A stretch of DNA of 16,674 nucleotides, taken from assembly GCA_964635065.1 (NCBI GenBank), contig CAZWMK010000042.1:1-16674 (forward strand), given 5' to 3'. Both the position numbers and the translations under genes were made by a program. The stretch is from CAZWMK01 sp964635065. Its GTDB lineage: Bacteria; Pseudomonadota; Alphaproteobacteria; Sphingomonadales; Sphingomonadaceae. Shown here piece after piece: positions 1 through 9,300 of the stretch; position 1 is the first letter of the stretch; every line of letters starts with the position of its first letter. The notes beneath the pieces were generated by a model, which saw only the letters and a list, made by a program, of their open reading frames with translations, searched no databases and was not told the DNA's origin.

Positions 1-1022
1 GGCGTGCGTTCCGGCACGATCAGCCCTGCCGACGGGCGGTCGATGACTTCGCGGATGCTGCCAATTGCGGGGGCGATCACAGGGGTGCCGCAGGCCAGCG
101 CTTCGACCCATACATTCGCCAGCCCCTCGCGTTCCGACGCCAGCGCCATGACGTCGGCGGCGGCCAGGAGAAGTGGGATGCTGTCATGATCGATGCGCCC
201 CAAAAAGCGGATGCGGTCATGATAGCCACTGCTCTCTGCCAGCGCCTGAAGCCTTGCGCGCTCAGGACCATCGCCGGCCACGATCAGCGTGGCTTCGGGA
301 ACTGCCGCCATGGCGCGGATGATGATGTCATGGCCCTTGAGCGGAACGAGATTGCCGATCGAGACGATGAGCGGTCCCGATACCTGCAAGACAGCTTTTG
401 CCGCGCCTTTGTCCTGCGGATGGAAGCGGTCGAGGTCGACACCGGTGTAATGCACCTGAATATGATCTTCGGGCAGGCCCAGCGCGACCATATCGGATTT
501 GAGCGCGGCGGAGACCGCGAGCATTCCGGCGGCGGCGTGACCGGCACGCAGGATGGCAGGGCGGACAGCGGGCATATGACCCCATAGATGAATGTCGGAC
601 CCGCGCGCTTTGATTGAAACCGGCCGATCGAAGTGACGCCCCAGTGCGGCCGCAGCGACGCCGCAGGGAAAGAAGAATTCGGCGTCGATGATGTCGAAGT
701 CGAAGCCATCCGCACGCAGCTGTTTCATGACGGGCAGGGCGGCGCGGACGATAGCTGCCGGATTTGTGCGTGCGCCGATCAGCGGCAGCAGGGTGAATCG
801 GGGGCGATGTACCCGCACGCCCTGCCAGTTTTCCGAACGGGGCAGGCGTGTCAGCGGGCGATAGCGGCCAAAGGCGATGGGCGGAATGCCGATCGGCGCG
901 ATCACATGCAGATCGACATCGGGATGCCGTGCAAGGCGTTCCGTCTGCCGGGCAACAAACCCGCCCAATCCGGGCTGGGCGGCATTGGGGTAAAGTGTGG
1001 TCAAGGTCAGAACGCGCAGCAT
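1..1022 (-). CDS. GT4-family glycosyltransferase, 3' end outside window
   Basis: Reading the minus strand from the ATG at 1022 gives 340 codons with no stop up to the window edge, so the C-terminus (probably a few tens of residues) is missing. The protein has the two-domain GT-B layout. An N-terminal acceptor half starts MLRVLTLTTLYPN and has a Gly-rich GLGGF loop at about 18-22. A C-terminal nucleotide-sugar half carries VSIGNLVPLKGHD (about 220-232), VAGDGPE (about 248-254) and the E-x7-E motif of retaining GT4 enzymes at E299 and E307, followed by ACGTPVIA. There is no signal peptide or membrane segment, so it should act at the cytoplasmic face of the inner membrane. GT4 enzymes move a sugar from a nucleotide donor to a lipid or polysaccharide acceptor; exopolysaccharide or LPS synthesis is likely but the substrate cannot be read. 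It is divergent from bamD across 101 bases. The family is confident, the role is not. Confidence 0.88.
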   Translation of the reverse strand, partial: MLRVLTLTTLYPNAAQPGLGGFVARQTERLARHPDVDLHVIAPIGIPPIAFGRYRPLTRLPRSENWQGVRVHRPRFTLLPLIGARTNPAAIVRAALPVMKQLRADGFDFDIIDAEFFFPCGVAAAALGRHFDRPVSIKARGSDIHLWGHMPAVRPAILRAGHAAAGMLAVSAALKSDMVALGLPEDHIQVHYTGVDLDRFHPQDKGAAKAVLQVSGPLIVSIGNLVPLKGHDIIIRAMAAVPEATLIVAGDGPERARLQALAESSGYHDRIRFLGRIDHDSIPLLLAAADVMALASEREGLANVWVEALACGTPVIAPAIGSIREVIDRPSAGLIVPERT

Positions 1023-1076
1023 CGACTGCAAGCCATAGCCGGTGCGCGGCGGGCTGACCAGTGTATGCCGATCAGG

Positions 1077-1093
1077 GCCAAGCAAGGCTTGGC
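1077..1093. promoter_or_regulatory. Perfect 7-bp inverted repeat between divergent glycosyltransferase and bamD
   Basis: GCCAAGC and GCTTGGC face each other across a 3-base centre (AAG), 30 bases before the bamD ATG. It sits in the 101-base divergent region that must hold the promoters of both neighbours. It could be an operator or a hairpin in the bamD leader. There is no T-tract, so it is not a convincing terminator. Confidence 0.4.
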
Positions 1094-1123
1094 GGGGGCG
1101 CGTGGCTCGGCTAAGAAGCGGTC

Positions 1124-1909
1124 ATGACCAAGTCGAACCTCGTCCGCGCCGCCATTGTGCTGGCCTGTATTCCCGCCCTCGGCCTTGGTGCTTGCGCCAG
1201 CAAGAAGAAGGGCAGCCCGGCCGATCGCAGCTATGTCGCGCGCGACGTGGAAACCATATATAATTTCGCCAAGGAAAAGCTCGATCAGGGCCGCTACCGC
1301 GATGCGGCGGCGATTTTCGATGAAGTCGAACGCCAGCATCCCTATTCAGTCTGGGCGCGTCGTGCCCAGCTCATGAGCGCCTTTTCCTATTATGCTTCGC
1401 GCCAGTATCAGCAATCGATCCTGGCGGCACAGCGTTTCCTGTCGCTGCATCCCGGCAACAAGGATGCGCCCTATGCCTATTACCTGATCGCCTTGTGCTA
1501 TTATGAGCAAATTCAGGGCGTGCAGCGTGACCAGAAGATTTCGGCGCAGGCACTGGATGCGTTGAATGAACTGATCCGCCGTTATCCCTCTAGCCGCTAT
1601 GCCGATGACGCGCGCCTCAAGGTCGATCTCGTGCGCGACCATCTTGCAGGCAAGGAAATGGAAATCGGTCGCTTTTATGAAAAGCGGGCGGAATATATCG
1701 CTGCTATCGCGCGTTTCCGTAGTGTTGTCGAAAAATATGACACGACCAGTCACGCGCCGGAGGCCTTGTTCCGCATCGTCGAATCCTATCTCGCCCTCGG
1801 CATTCCCGAAGAGGCGAAGAAGGCGACGGCCGTGCTGGGTTACAATTATCCCGGCTCGAAATGGTACGAGCGCGCCTATGCCCTGGTGCAGAAGCACCGC
1901 GCGGCCTGA
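1124..1909 (+). CDS. bamD: Outer membrane protein assembly factor BamD (lipoprotein)
   Basis: This 261-residue protein is the essential lipoprotein partner of BamA in the BAM complex, which folds beta-barrel proteins into the outer membrane; it is anchored on the periplasmic side. A short basic N-terminus and hydrophobic segment (about 6-23) lead to a lipobox LGAC with the lipidated cysteine at C24. The mature protein is a chain of TPR-like helical pairs: YNFAKEKLDQGRYRDAAAIF (about 46-65), then a second pair around YASRQYQQSILAAQRFLSLHPG, then the BamD-typical YYEQIQGVQRDQK stretch, and C-terminal repeats ending YPGSKWYERAY. The length matches the family. The ATG at 1124 gives a proper signal peptide; its ribosome binding site is weak. 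recN follows after 39 bases in the same direction, which suggests cotranscription; bamD-recN-ligA is a common order in Alphaproteobacteria, often with lpxC upstream, but here a divergent glycosyltransferase lies upstream instead. Confidence 0.96.
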   Translation: MTKSNLVRAAIVLACIPALGLGACASKKKGSPADRSYVARDVETIYNFAKEKLDQGRYRDAAAIFDEVERQHPYSVWARRAQLMSAFSYYASRQYQQSILAAQRFLSLHPGNKDAPYAYYLIALCYYEQIQGVQRDQKISAQALDALNELIRRYPSSRYADDARLKVDLVRDHLAGKEMEIGRFYEKRAEYIAAIARFRSVVEKYDTTSHAPEALFRIVESYLALGIPEEAKKATAVLGYNYPGSKWYERAYALVQKHRAA

Positions 1910-1948
1910 TCCGCGCCCGCGCATGACCCCGCAGGAAATGCCAGCCGG

Positions 1949-3607
1949 ATGCTGACAAGCCTTATCATCCGGGATGTCGTGCTCATTGAAGCCTTGCGGA
2001 TCGACTTTGCCGCAGGTCTGTGTGTGCTGACGGGCGAAACCGGGGCGGGAAAATCCATCCTGCTCGACAGTCTGGGACTGGCGCTGGGCGCGCGCGCCGA
2101 TGCCGGGCTTGTGCGCGCAGGCGCAGCGCAGGCCAGTGTGACGGCGACATTCCAGCTTGATGACGATCATGCCGTTCATGCGCTTCTGGCCGAACAGGGC
2201 ATCGTAGGCGACGATCAGCTGATCCTGCGTCGCGTGGTGAAAAGCGACGGCGGCAGCCGGGCGTTCATCAACGACGTGGCCGTCAGCGCCACGCTGCTGC
2301 GCGAGGTGGGGGCGGCGCTTGTCGAGATCCATGGCCAGCATGATGAGCGCGGCCTGCTCAATCCGCGTGGCCATCGGGCGCTGCTCGACAGTTTTGCCGG
2401 GCTGGATGGCGAGACTGCTGCGGTTGCAGGTGCATGGGCTGCGCGGCAGGCGGTGGCGGATGCGCTGTCGACGGCGCAGGCAGCCATGGCCAGCGCTGCG
2501 CGCGACCGCGAATGGCTGGAGCATGCCGTCGACGAATTGCAGCGTCTGGCGCCGGAGCCTGGCGAGGAGGACATGCTCGCCGAGCAGCGCGCCACGATGA
2601 TGAAGGGGCAGAAGCTGGCGCAGGATATGGCTGCGGTCGACCAACTGCTGAATGGCTCGGACGGCGGTTTGGCGCAATTGCGGCAGGCCGCGCGCTGGCT
2701 GGAACGCCTGTCGGGCGAACATCCCTTGTTCGAAGCAGCGCTGGTGGCCGTTGATCGTGCGCTGATCGAAGCGGATGAGGCGGAATCGCGCCTGGCCGAG
2801 GCGGCGGAGGCGTTCAGTTATGATGCCGCCCAGCTTGAAGCGGTCGAAGGGCGCCTGTTCGAACTTCGGGCGATGGCGCGCAAGCATCGCGTCGACGTGG
2901 CTGGCCTTCCGGCACTGGCCGGAACTCTGGCAGAGCGGGCCGCGGCCCTTGAATCTGGCGCGATGCAGATTCAGCGTCTGGAACAGGCGCTTGCGGATGC
3001 GGAACGGACTTATGATGCAGCCGCCGGGTGTTTGTCGTCGGCGCGGCGGGCGGCGGCGATGCGGTTGGACGCTGCCGTGATGCAGGAACTGGCGCCGCTG
3101 AAGCTTGATGCGGCCCGGTTCAGAACAATTGTGGATAATGATATCGCCGGTCCTGCTGGTCGCGACCGTGTCGAGTTCGAGATTTCCACTAATCCCGGCG
3201 CGCCATTTGCGCCTCTGATCAAGATCGCCAGCGGTGGCGAACTGTCCCGTTTCATCCTCGCGCTCAAAGTGGCGCTGGCAGGGGCACGCAGCGCCGCCAC
3301 GATGATCTTTGATGAAATCGACCGCGGTGTCGGCGGTGCTGTCGCCACGGCGATCGGCGAACGGTTGGCGCGGCTCGCGCATGATCGGGCGCAGTTGCTT
3401 GTCGTCACCCACAGCCCGCAGGTGGCAGCGCGCGGTGCGCATCAGTGGCGCATTGCGAAATCGGTCAGCGAGGGGGTCATGCGGACGCGCGTCGATGCGC
3501 TGGGCATGGATGAACGGTGCGAGGAGATCGCCCGCATGTTGTCTGCTGCAGAAGTGACTGCCGAGGCGCGGGCGCAGGCTGCGCGTCTTCTGGAAACTGT
3601 TTCATGA
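1949..3607 (+). CDS. recN: DNA repair protein RecN (SMC-like ATPase)
   Basis: The 552-residue product is full length for RecN, a cytoplasmic SMC-like ATPase recruited early to DNA double-strand breaks. The head domain is split in the usual way. The N-terminal half has Walker A GETGAGKS at 29-36. The C-terminal half has the ABC signature SGGEL at 428-432, Walker B MIFDEID with D455 and E456, and the H-loop histidine H488 in VTHSPQ. The middle (about 150-380) is Ala/Glu/Arg-rich and helical, as expected for the short coiled-coil arms. The ATG at 1949 is the first start after the in-frame bamD stop, with AGGA 12 bases upstream. The gene ends in ATGA, where its TGA overlaps the ligA start, so translation is probably coupled. 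RecN is LexA-controlled in many bacteria, but no GTTC-N7-GTTC box is visible upstream of bamD or recN here. Confidence 0.97.
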   Translation: MLTSLIIRDVVLIEALRIDFAAGLCVLTGETGAGKSILLDSLGLALGARADAGLVRAGAAQASVTATFQLDDDHAVHALLAEQGIVGDDQLILRRVVKSDGGSRAFINDVAVSATLLREVGAALVEIHGQHDERGLLNPRGHRALLDSFAGLDGETAAVAGAWAARQAVADALSTAQAAMASAARDREWLEHAVDELQRLAPEPGEEDMLAEQRATMMKGQKLAQDMAAVDQLLNGSDGGLAQLRQAARWLERLSGEHPLFEAALVAVDRALIEADEAESRLAEAAEAFSYDAAQLEAVEGRLFELRAMARKHRVDVAGLPALAGTLAERAAALESGAMQIQRLEQALADAERTYDAAAGCLSSARRAAAMRLDAAVMQELAPLKLDAARFRTIVDNDIAGPAGRDRVEFEISTNPGAPFAPLIKIASGGELSRFILALKVALAGARSAATMIFDEIDRGVGGAVATAIGERLARLAHDRAQLLVVTHSPQVAARGAHQWRIAKSVSEGVMRTRVDALGMDERCEEIARMLSAAEVTAEARAQAARLLETVS

Positions 3608-5745
3608 GCCGACCGGTGCCCGTTGACGATCTGACCGCGCTTGAAGCAGCGGCCGAACTGGCGCATCTGGCGCGTGAAATTGCCGAACATGACAGGCTTT
3701 ACCACGACGAAGACGCCCCTCGCATCTCGGATGCCGACTATGATGCGCTGGTTGCCCGTAATCGCGCCATCGAAACCCGATTCCCCGAGCTGAAACGTGC
3801 AGATTCCCCCTCGGAACGTATCGGCGCCACTGTTGCTGGTCCTTTTGCCAAGGTGACGCATGCACGACCGATGCTCAGCCTCGACAACGCATTCAGTGAC
3901 GAGGATGTTATCGCCTTTGTCGAGCGCGTAGCCCGTTTTCTCAGACTGGAAGCGGGCGAGGCCGTCGCGCTGACGGCAGAGCCCAAAATCGATGGCCTGT
4001 CCGCCTCGCTTCGGTATGAACAGGGTGTGTTGGTGCAGGCGGCCACGCGTGGAGACGGGAGCGTCGGCGAAGATGTGACCGCGAATGTGCGCACCATCGC
4101 CGATGTGCCGCATCGACTGACAGGTGATGGCTGGCCCGATATTCTTGAGGTGCGCGGCGAAGTCTATCTACCACGCTCGGCTTTTTCTGCCCTCAATGCC
4201 GCGCAGGCGGCGGCAGGTGGCAAGAGCTTTGCCAATCCGCGCAATGCTGCAGCCGGGTCGTTGAGGCAGCAGGATGCGCGGGTCACGGCTTCGCGCCCGT
4301 TGCGCTTTTTTGCCTATGGCTGGGGCGAGAGCAGCGCGCCTTTGGCCGAGACGCAAAGCGCCGCCGTCCAGCGACTTGCGGACTGGGGTTTCACGGTCAG
4401 CGACCGTTTGCATCATTGTGCCGATGCCACGGCCGCACTGGCCGTCTATCGCGGAATCGAACGCGATCGCGCCGTTCTCGACTATGATATCGACGGCGTG
4501 GTTTACAAGGTCGACCGGCTCGACTGGCAGGCGCGTCTGGGGCAGGTCGCACGCGCGCCGCGCTGGGCGATTGCGCATAAATTCCCTGCCGAACGCGCCA
4601 TTACCCGGCTGAACGCCATTGATATCCAGGTCGGGCGCACGGGTGTCCTGACGCCGGTGGCGCGGCTTGAGCCGGTTACGGTGGGCGGTGTCGTTGTGAC
4701 CAATGCCACCTTGCACAACGCCGATGAAATCGCGCGCAAGGATGTGCGTGTCGGCGATTTTGTAATTGTCCAGCGTGCGGGCGATGTCATTCCGCAAATC
4801 GTGGGCGTGGCAAGCGAGCCGGATGCCCACACCGCGCTAGCGCCTTATGTTTTTCCCGACTGCTGCCCTGAATGCGGCAGCCATGCCGAGCGTGTGGGCG
4901 ACGAGGCCGCAACGCGCTGCACGGGCGGATTGATATGCCCGGCGCAACGTGTGGAGCGCCTGCGCCATTTCGTATCCCGCCACGCCGTTGATATCGAAGG
5001 CCTTGGCGAACAGTCGATTCGTGAATTTTTCGCCGATGGCCTGCTGCATTCGCCTGCCGATATTTACCGGCTGCACCAGCACCGCGATACTCTGACGAAC
5101 CGCGAAGGCTGGGGCGCCGCCTCGGTCGACAAGCTTTTGGCGGCAATCGAAGAGCGACGGACTGTTGCGCTTGACCGGCTGGTTTTCGCGCTTGGCATTC
5201 GCCATGTCGGCGAGGTGACGGCCCGCGATCTCGCCCGTCATTATGGCTCATATGCAGCATTGTCTGAATTGATCGCCAGTCTTGCCGATCTGCCGCAAAG
5301 CCTGCCGCCTGCGCTCGGAGAGGCGCCTGAAAAATACCGTGCCCGTATGGCCAAGACGATGGCAGAGAAAATCGGCGTTCAGGGCATTGGTCCTGAAGTC
5401 GCGCAAGCGCTGGTCGATTTTTATGACGAGCCGCACAATATTGCCGTACTCGACGATCTATTACGCGAAATCCGGGTTTTGGATGTCGTGTTCGAACGTC
5501 GCGCGTCGCAGGTGACGGGCAAGACGGTGGTGTTTACCGGTACGCTTGAAACACTGAGCCGTGCCGAGGCCAAAGCGCAGGCAGAGGGGCTCGGCGCCAA
5601 GGTTGCGGGTTCGGTATCGGCCAAGACCGACCTGCTCGTTGCAGGGCCGGGGGCGGGCAGCAAACTGGCGCAGGCGCAGAAGCTGGGAATCACTATTATC
5701 GATGAGGCGGCCTGGGCGGCGATTGTCGCGCAAGCAAAAGACTAA
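3604..5745 (+). CDS. ligA: NAD-dependent DNA ligase LigA
   Basis: This essential enzyme seals nicks in replication and repair using NAD+. The start chosen is the ATG at 3604, overlapping the recN stop as ATGA; it gives 713 residues and the usual N-terminus. An open frame continues 29 codons further upstream inside recN, but that stretch is recN coding sequence. Domains in order: the Ia region with YHDEDAP and ISDADYDAL (about 38-57); the adenylation domain with catalytic lysine K128 in the KIDG motif; motif GDVIPQIVGV in the OB fold; a four-cysteine zinc finger at C421, C424, C439 and C445, with the same internal spacing as in E. coli LigA; a helix-hairpin-helix region (about 455-600); and a BRCT domain (about 636-713) starting TGKTVVFTG. 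All key residues are present, so the gene looks functional. It is the last gene of the bamD-recN-ligA unit. Confidence 0.98.
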   Translation: MSRPVPVDDLTALEAAAELAHLAREIAEHDRLYHDEDAPRISDADYDALVARNRAIETRFPELKRADSPSERIGATVAGPFAKVTHARPMLSLDNAFSDEDVIAFVERVARFLRLEAGEAVALTAEPKIDGLSASLRYEQGVLVQAATRGDGSVGEDVTANVRTIADVPHRLTGDGWPDILEVRGEVYLPRSAFSALNAAQAAAGGKSFANPRNAAAGSLRQQDARVTASRPLRFFAYGWGESSAPLAETQSAAVQRLADWGFTVSDRLHHCADATAALAVYRGIERDRAVLDYDIDGVVYKVDRLDWQARLGQVARAPRWAIAHKFPAERAITRLNAIDIQVGRTGVLTPVARLEPVTVGGVVVTNATLHNADEIARKDVRVGDFVIVQRAGDVIPQIVGVASEPDAHTALAPYVFPDCCPECGSHAERVGDEAATRCTGGLICPAQRVERLRHFVSRHAVDIEGLGEQSIREFFADGLLHSPADIYRLHQHRDTLTNREGWGAASVDKLLAAIEERRTVALDRLVFALGIRHVGEVTARDLARHYGSYAALSELIASLADLPQSLPPALGEAPEKYRARMAKTMAEKIGVQGIGPEVAQALVDFYDEPHNIAVLDDLLREIRVLDVVFERRASQVTGKTVVFTGTLETLSRAEAKAQAEGLGAKVAGSVSAKTDLLVAGPGAGSKLAQAQKLGITIIDEAAWAAIVAQAKD

Positions 5746-5769
5746 TGCAGGCAGGACGTTCCTCCATGC

Positions 5770-5788
5770 CCATGCACTCAGTGCATGG
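5770..5788. repeat. Perfect 9-bp inverted repeat downstream of ligA (operator-like)
   Basis: CCATGCACT and AGTGCATGG form a perfect inverted repeat around one central base. It is 24 bases after the ligA stop and about 95 bases before the small gene at 5882. No T-run follows on either strand, so an operator for a dimeric regulator is more likely than a factor-independent terminator. A hairpin with a 3-base loop is also possible and could stabilise the 3' end of the recN-ligA message. Confidence 0.5.
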
Positions 5789-5817
5789 CTGATAAGTCTG
5801 TTGCTGCACTGCACAAT
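5789..5817 (+). promoter_or_regulatory. Candidate promoter with overlapping TGCTGCACTGCACAA motif
   Basis: CTGATA (5789-5794) and CACAAT (5812-5817) lie 17 bases apart. Each matches 4 of 6 positions of the sigma-70 consensus boxes, so this is a weak call. TTGCTGCACTGCACAA (5801-5816) covers the spacer and -10 region. This TGC/GCA-rich pattern resembles the sites described for PhaR, the polyhydroxyalkanoate regulator of Alphaproteobacteria, but that is a resemblance from memory only. It would drive the small gene at 5882. Confidence 0.3.
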
Positions 5818-5845
5818 AGAAAATGTCTCTCTACATTGAAGCCGT

Positions 5846-5868
5846 GACGCATGAAGCGTCGCAGCGAC
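5846..5868 (+). other. Two mutually exclusive hairpins in the leader of the small gene
   Basis: GACGC (5846-5850) pairs with GCGTC (5856-5860) across a 5-base loop. GTCG (5858-5861) pairs with CGAC (5865-5868) across a 3-base loop. The two stems share bases 5858-5860 and cannot form together, and they end 2 bases before the AGGAGG ribosome binding site. Such short stems can arise by chance in GC-rich DNA. Confidence 0.3.
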
Positions 5869-5870
5869 AA

Positions 5871-5876
5871 AGGAGG
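5871..5876 (+). promoter_or_regulatory. Perfect Shine-Dalgarno sequence for the 49-codon gene
   Basis: AGGAGG lies 5 bases before the ATG at 5882. It is the strongest ribosome binding site in the window: most start codons here, including essential genes, have only partial matches. It is the main reason for calling the short gene and for choosing its frame over a competing frame that opens at 5823. Confidence 0.7.
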
Positions 5877-5881
5877 CACTT

Positions 5882-6031
5882 ATGTCTGTCGAACCCCGCA
5901 AGTCCGCACCAGAAGGCACGCAGCCTGAAGCCGGATCAAGGCAGATCCAGCGCGGCAATCCGTTCCTGAAGCTCGTCACGCCGCGCTTTGCGGTACAGGC
6001 CGCGCCGCTGTTCCACGCATGGCGCCCGTAA
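5882..6031 (+). CDS. Small uncharacterised protein (49 aa)
   Basis: ATG at 5882 to TAA at 6029-6031 encodes 49 residues. The N-terminal half is polar and charged (starts MSVEPRKSAPEG). The C-terminal half is hydrophobic and aromatic, with NPFLKLVTPRF and APLFHAWRP, and looks more like a binding segment or short amphipathic helix than a membrane span. I do not recognise the family. Evidence that it is real: a perfect AGGAGG 5 bases before the start, an upstream region with an inverted repeat and a candidate promoter, and a stop placed cleanly 18 bases before the convergent prmA end. Evidence against: it is short, and a second open frame overlaps it. A leader peptide is less likely because no same-strand gene follows. 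Confidence 0.6.
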   Translation: MSVEPRKSAPEGTQPEAGSRQIQRGNPFLKLVTPRFAVQAAPLFHAWRP

Positions 6032-6049
6032 CAGGCGTCGGACGACTGG

Positions 6050-6949
6050 TCAGGCCCGTGCCAACAGCAGGGTCGGCCAGTCGCCCAGCGTGATCCGGCG
6101 CACTTCATGCAGTCCGTACGGCGCGTAGGCCGCGAGAACGGCATCGGCCTGCGTCGTCAGCAGACCTGCCAGCACCAGCTTTCCACCCGGCGCGACCAGC
6201 GCTGAAATACCTGCCGCCATTTCGATCAACGGTCCGGCGAGAATATTGGCGGTGACCAGATCATAGGGCGCCCGCACCGCGATGACAGCGCTGTTGGGGC
6301 CATCGGCGACATCAAGCATGATCGCATCCGGCGTATCGCCGGTTTTTTCTCCATTCAGTGCAATATTAAGCGCACTGACTTCAATCGAAACGGGATCGAT
6401 ATCGGTGGCCACCACCGGACAACGCAGCGCTTTTTTGGCAGCCAGCGCCAGAATTGCGGTCCCCGTACCGATGTCGAGAACATTGGCAATGCCGCCCTCG
6501 TCGGCCAGGGCATCGATCATCCGCAGACAGCCCGTCGTCGTCTGGTGCTGGCCGGTGCCAAAGGCTTGACCTGCATCGATCATGATTCCGATGCGGTTCT
6601 GCGGCAATCGTTCGGCGTGGTGCGAGGGATAGACGAAGAAGCGGCCAGCCTCGATCGGGTCAAGCCCGGCCTGACTGAGTGTCACCCAATCCTCGTCGCC
6701 GACGGGGCCGACATCGATATCCGCGCGCGCAAGGCCCGGGCAGAGCGATTGCATAAGCGCGATCAGGGCTTCGTCCGGCTCGTCCTCGACATAGGCATCG
6801 ATGCGCCACTGCTCAGGTTCCTGCTCGTCGGGCTCGGTGGCAACCAACAGGGGCGGATTATCCAGCGAATCGAGCGCAGGTACCTCGCCAGTCAGTTGTT
6901 GAGCCAGCGCGCGCGTGCAGGGGAAAGAGATTTTCCAGCTTTGAGTCAT
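6050..6949 (-). CDS. prmA: Ribosomal protein L11 methyltransferase PrmA
   Basis: This class I SAM-dependent methyltransferase modifies ribosomal protein L11 in the cytoplasm. From the ATG at 6949 it has 299 residues, normal for the family. A small N-terminal L11-binding domain (about 1-65) is linked to the catalytic domain, which has the PrmA-typical AFGTGQHQTT (129-138), SAM motif I VLDIGTGTAI (157-166), acidic residues in ATDIDP (181-186), and NILAGP (235-240) in place of the usual NPPY. A GTG at 6964 would add 5 residues and overlap the uvrD stop as GTGA. I prefer the ATG because AGGA lies about 8 bases before it. It follows uvrD on the same strand with an 11-base gap, so it is likely cotranscribed from the uvrD promoter. 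Confidence 0.95.
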   Translation of the reverse strand: MTQSWKISFPCTRALAQQLTGEVPALDSLDNPPLLVATEPDEQEPEQWRIDAYVEDEPDEALIALMQSLCPGLARADIDVGPVGDEDWVTLSQAGLDPIEAGRFFVYPSHHAERLPQNRIGIMIDAGQAFGTGQHQTTTGCLRMIDALADEGGIANVLDIGTGTAILALAAKKALRCPVVATDIDPVSIEVSALNIALNGEKTGDTPDAIMLDVADGPNSAVIAVRAPYDLVTANILAGPLIEMAAGISALVAPGGKLVLAGLLTTQADAVLAAYAPYGLHEVRRITLGDWPTLLLARA

Positions 6950-6960
6950 GGCTAGTCCTG

Positions 6961-9219
<2,259 letters not shown>

Positions 9220-9277
9220 GAAAAGAGCGTCCTGTCAGGCTTGGCTTGTCAGTGCTAAGGTTTATGTTCGATCTATA

Positions 9278-9292
9278 GAACAAGCTGGGAAC
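9278..9292. promoter_or_regulatory. LexA (SOS) box, GAAC-N7-GAAC
   Basis: GAAC at 9278-9281 and GAAC at 9289-9292 are separated by exactly 7 bases (AAGCTGG). On the minus strand this reads GTTC-N7-GTTC, the alphaproteobacterial LexA operator consensus first defined in Rhodobacter. It lies 58 bases before the uvrD start and ends 8 bases before the asmA-like ATG, so bound LexA could cover the promoter of uvrD and possibly the start region of asmA. An additional GTTC at 9266-9269 forms an inverted repeat with the first GAAC (8-base spacer). Every specified base matches. Confidence 0.75.
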
Positions 9293-9300
9293 GTTTGGCC

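Noticed and set aside
1923..1955. 10-codon open frame (MTPQEMPAGC) overlapping the recN start
   Set aside because: It could couple translation but has no ribosome binding site and no other support; such mini-frames are expected by chance.
1346..3442. 698-codon open frame on the minus strand
   Set aside because: It lies antisense to bamD and recN, both unambiguous. Its protein is rich in Arg, His, Gln and Cys with no domain, which is typical of a shadow frame in GC-rich DNA.
3517..3603. 29-codon N-terminal extension of ligA
   Set aside because: The stretch is recN coding sequence in another frame. The ATGA overlap at 3604 gives the normal LigA N-terminus.
5770..5788. Factor-independent terminator of ligA
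   Set aside because: The inverted repeat is perfect, but no T-run follows on either strand, so it was kept as operator-like only.
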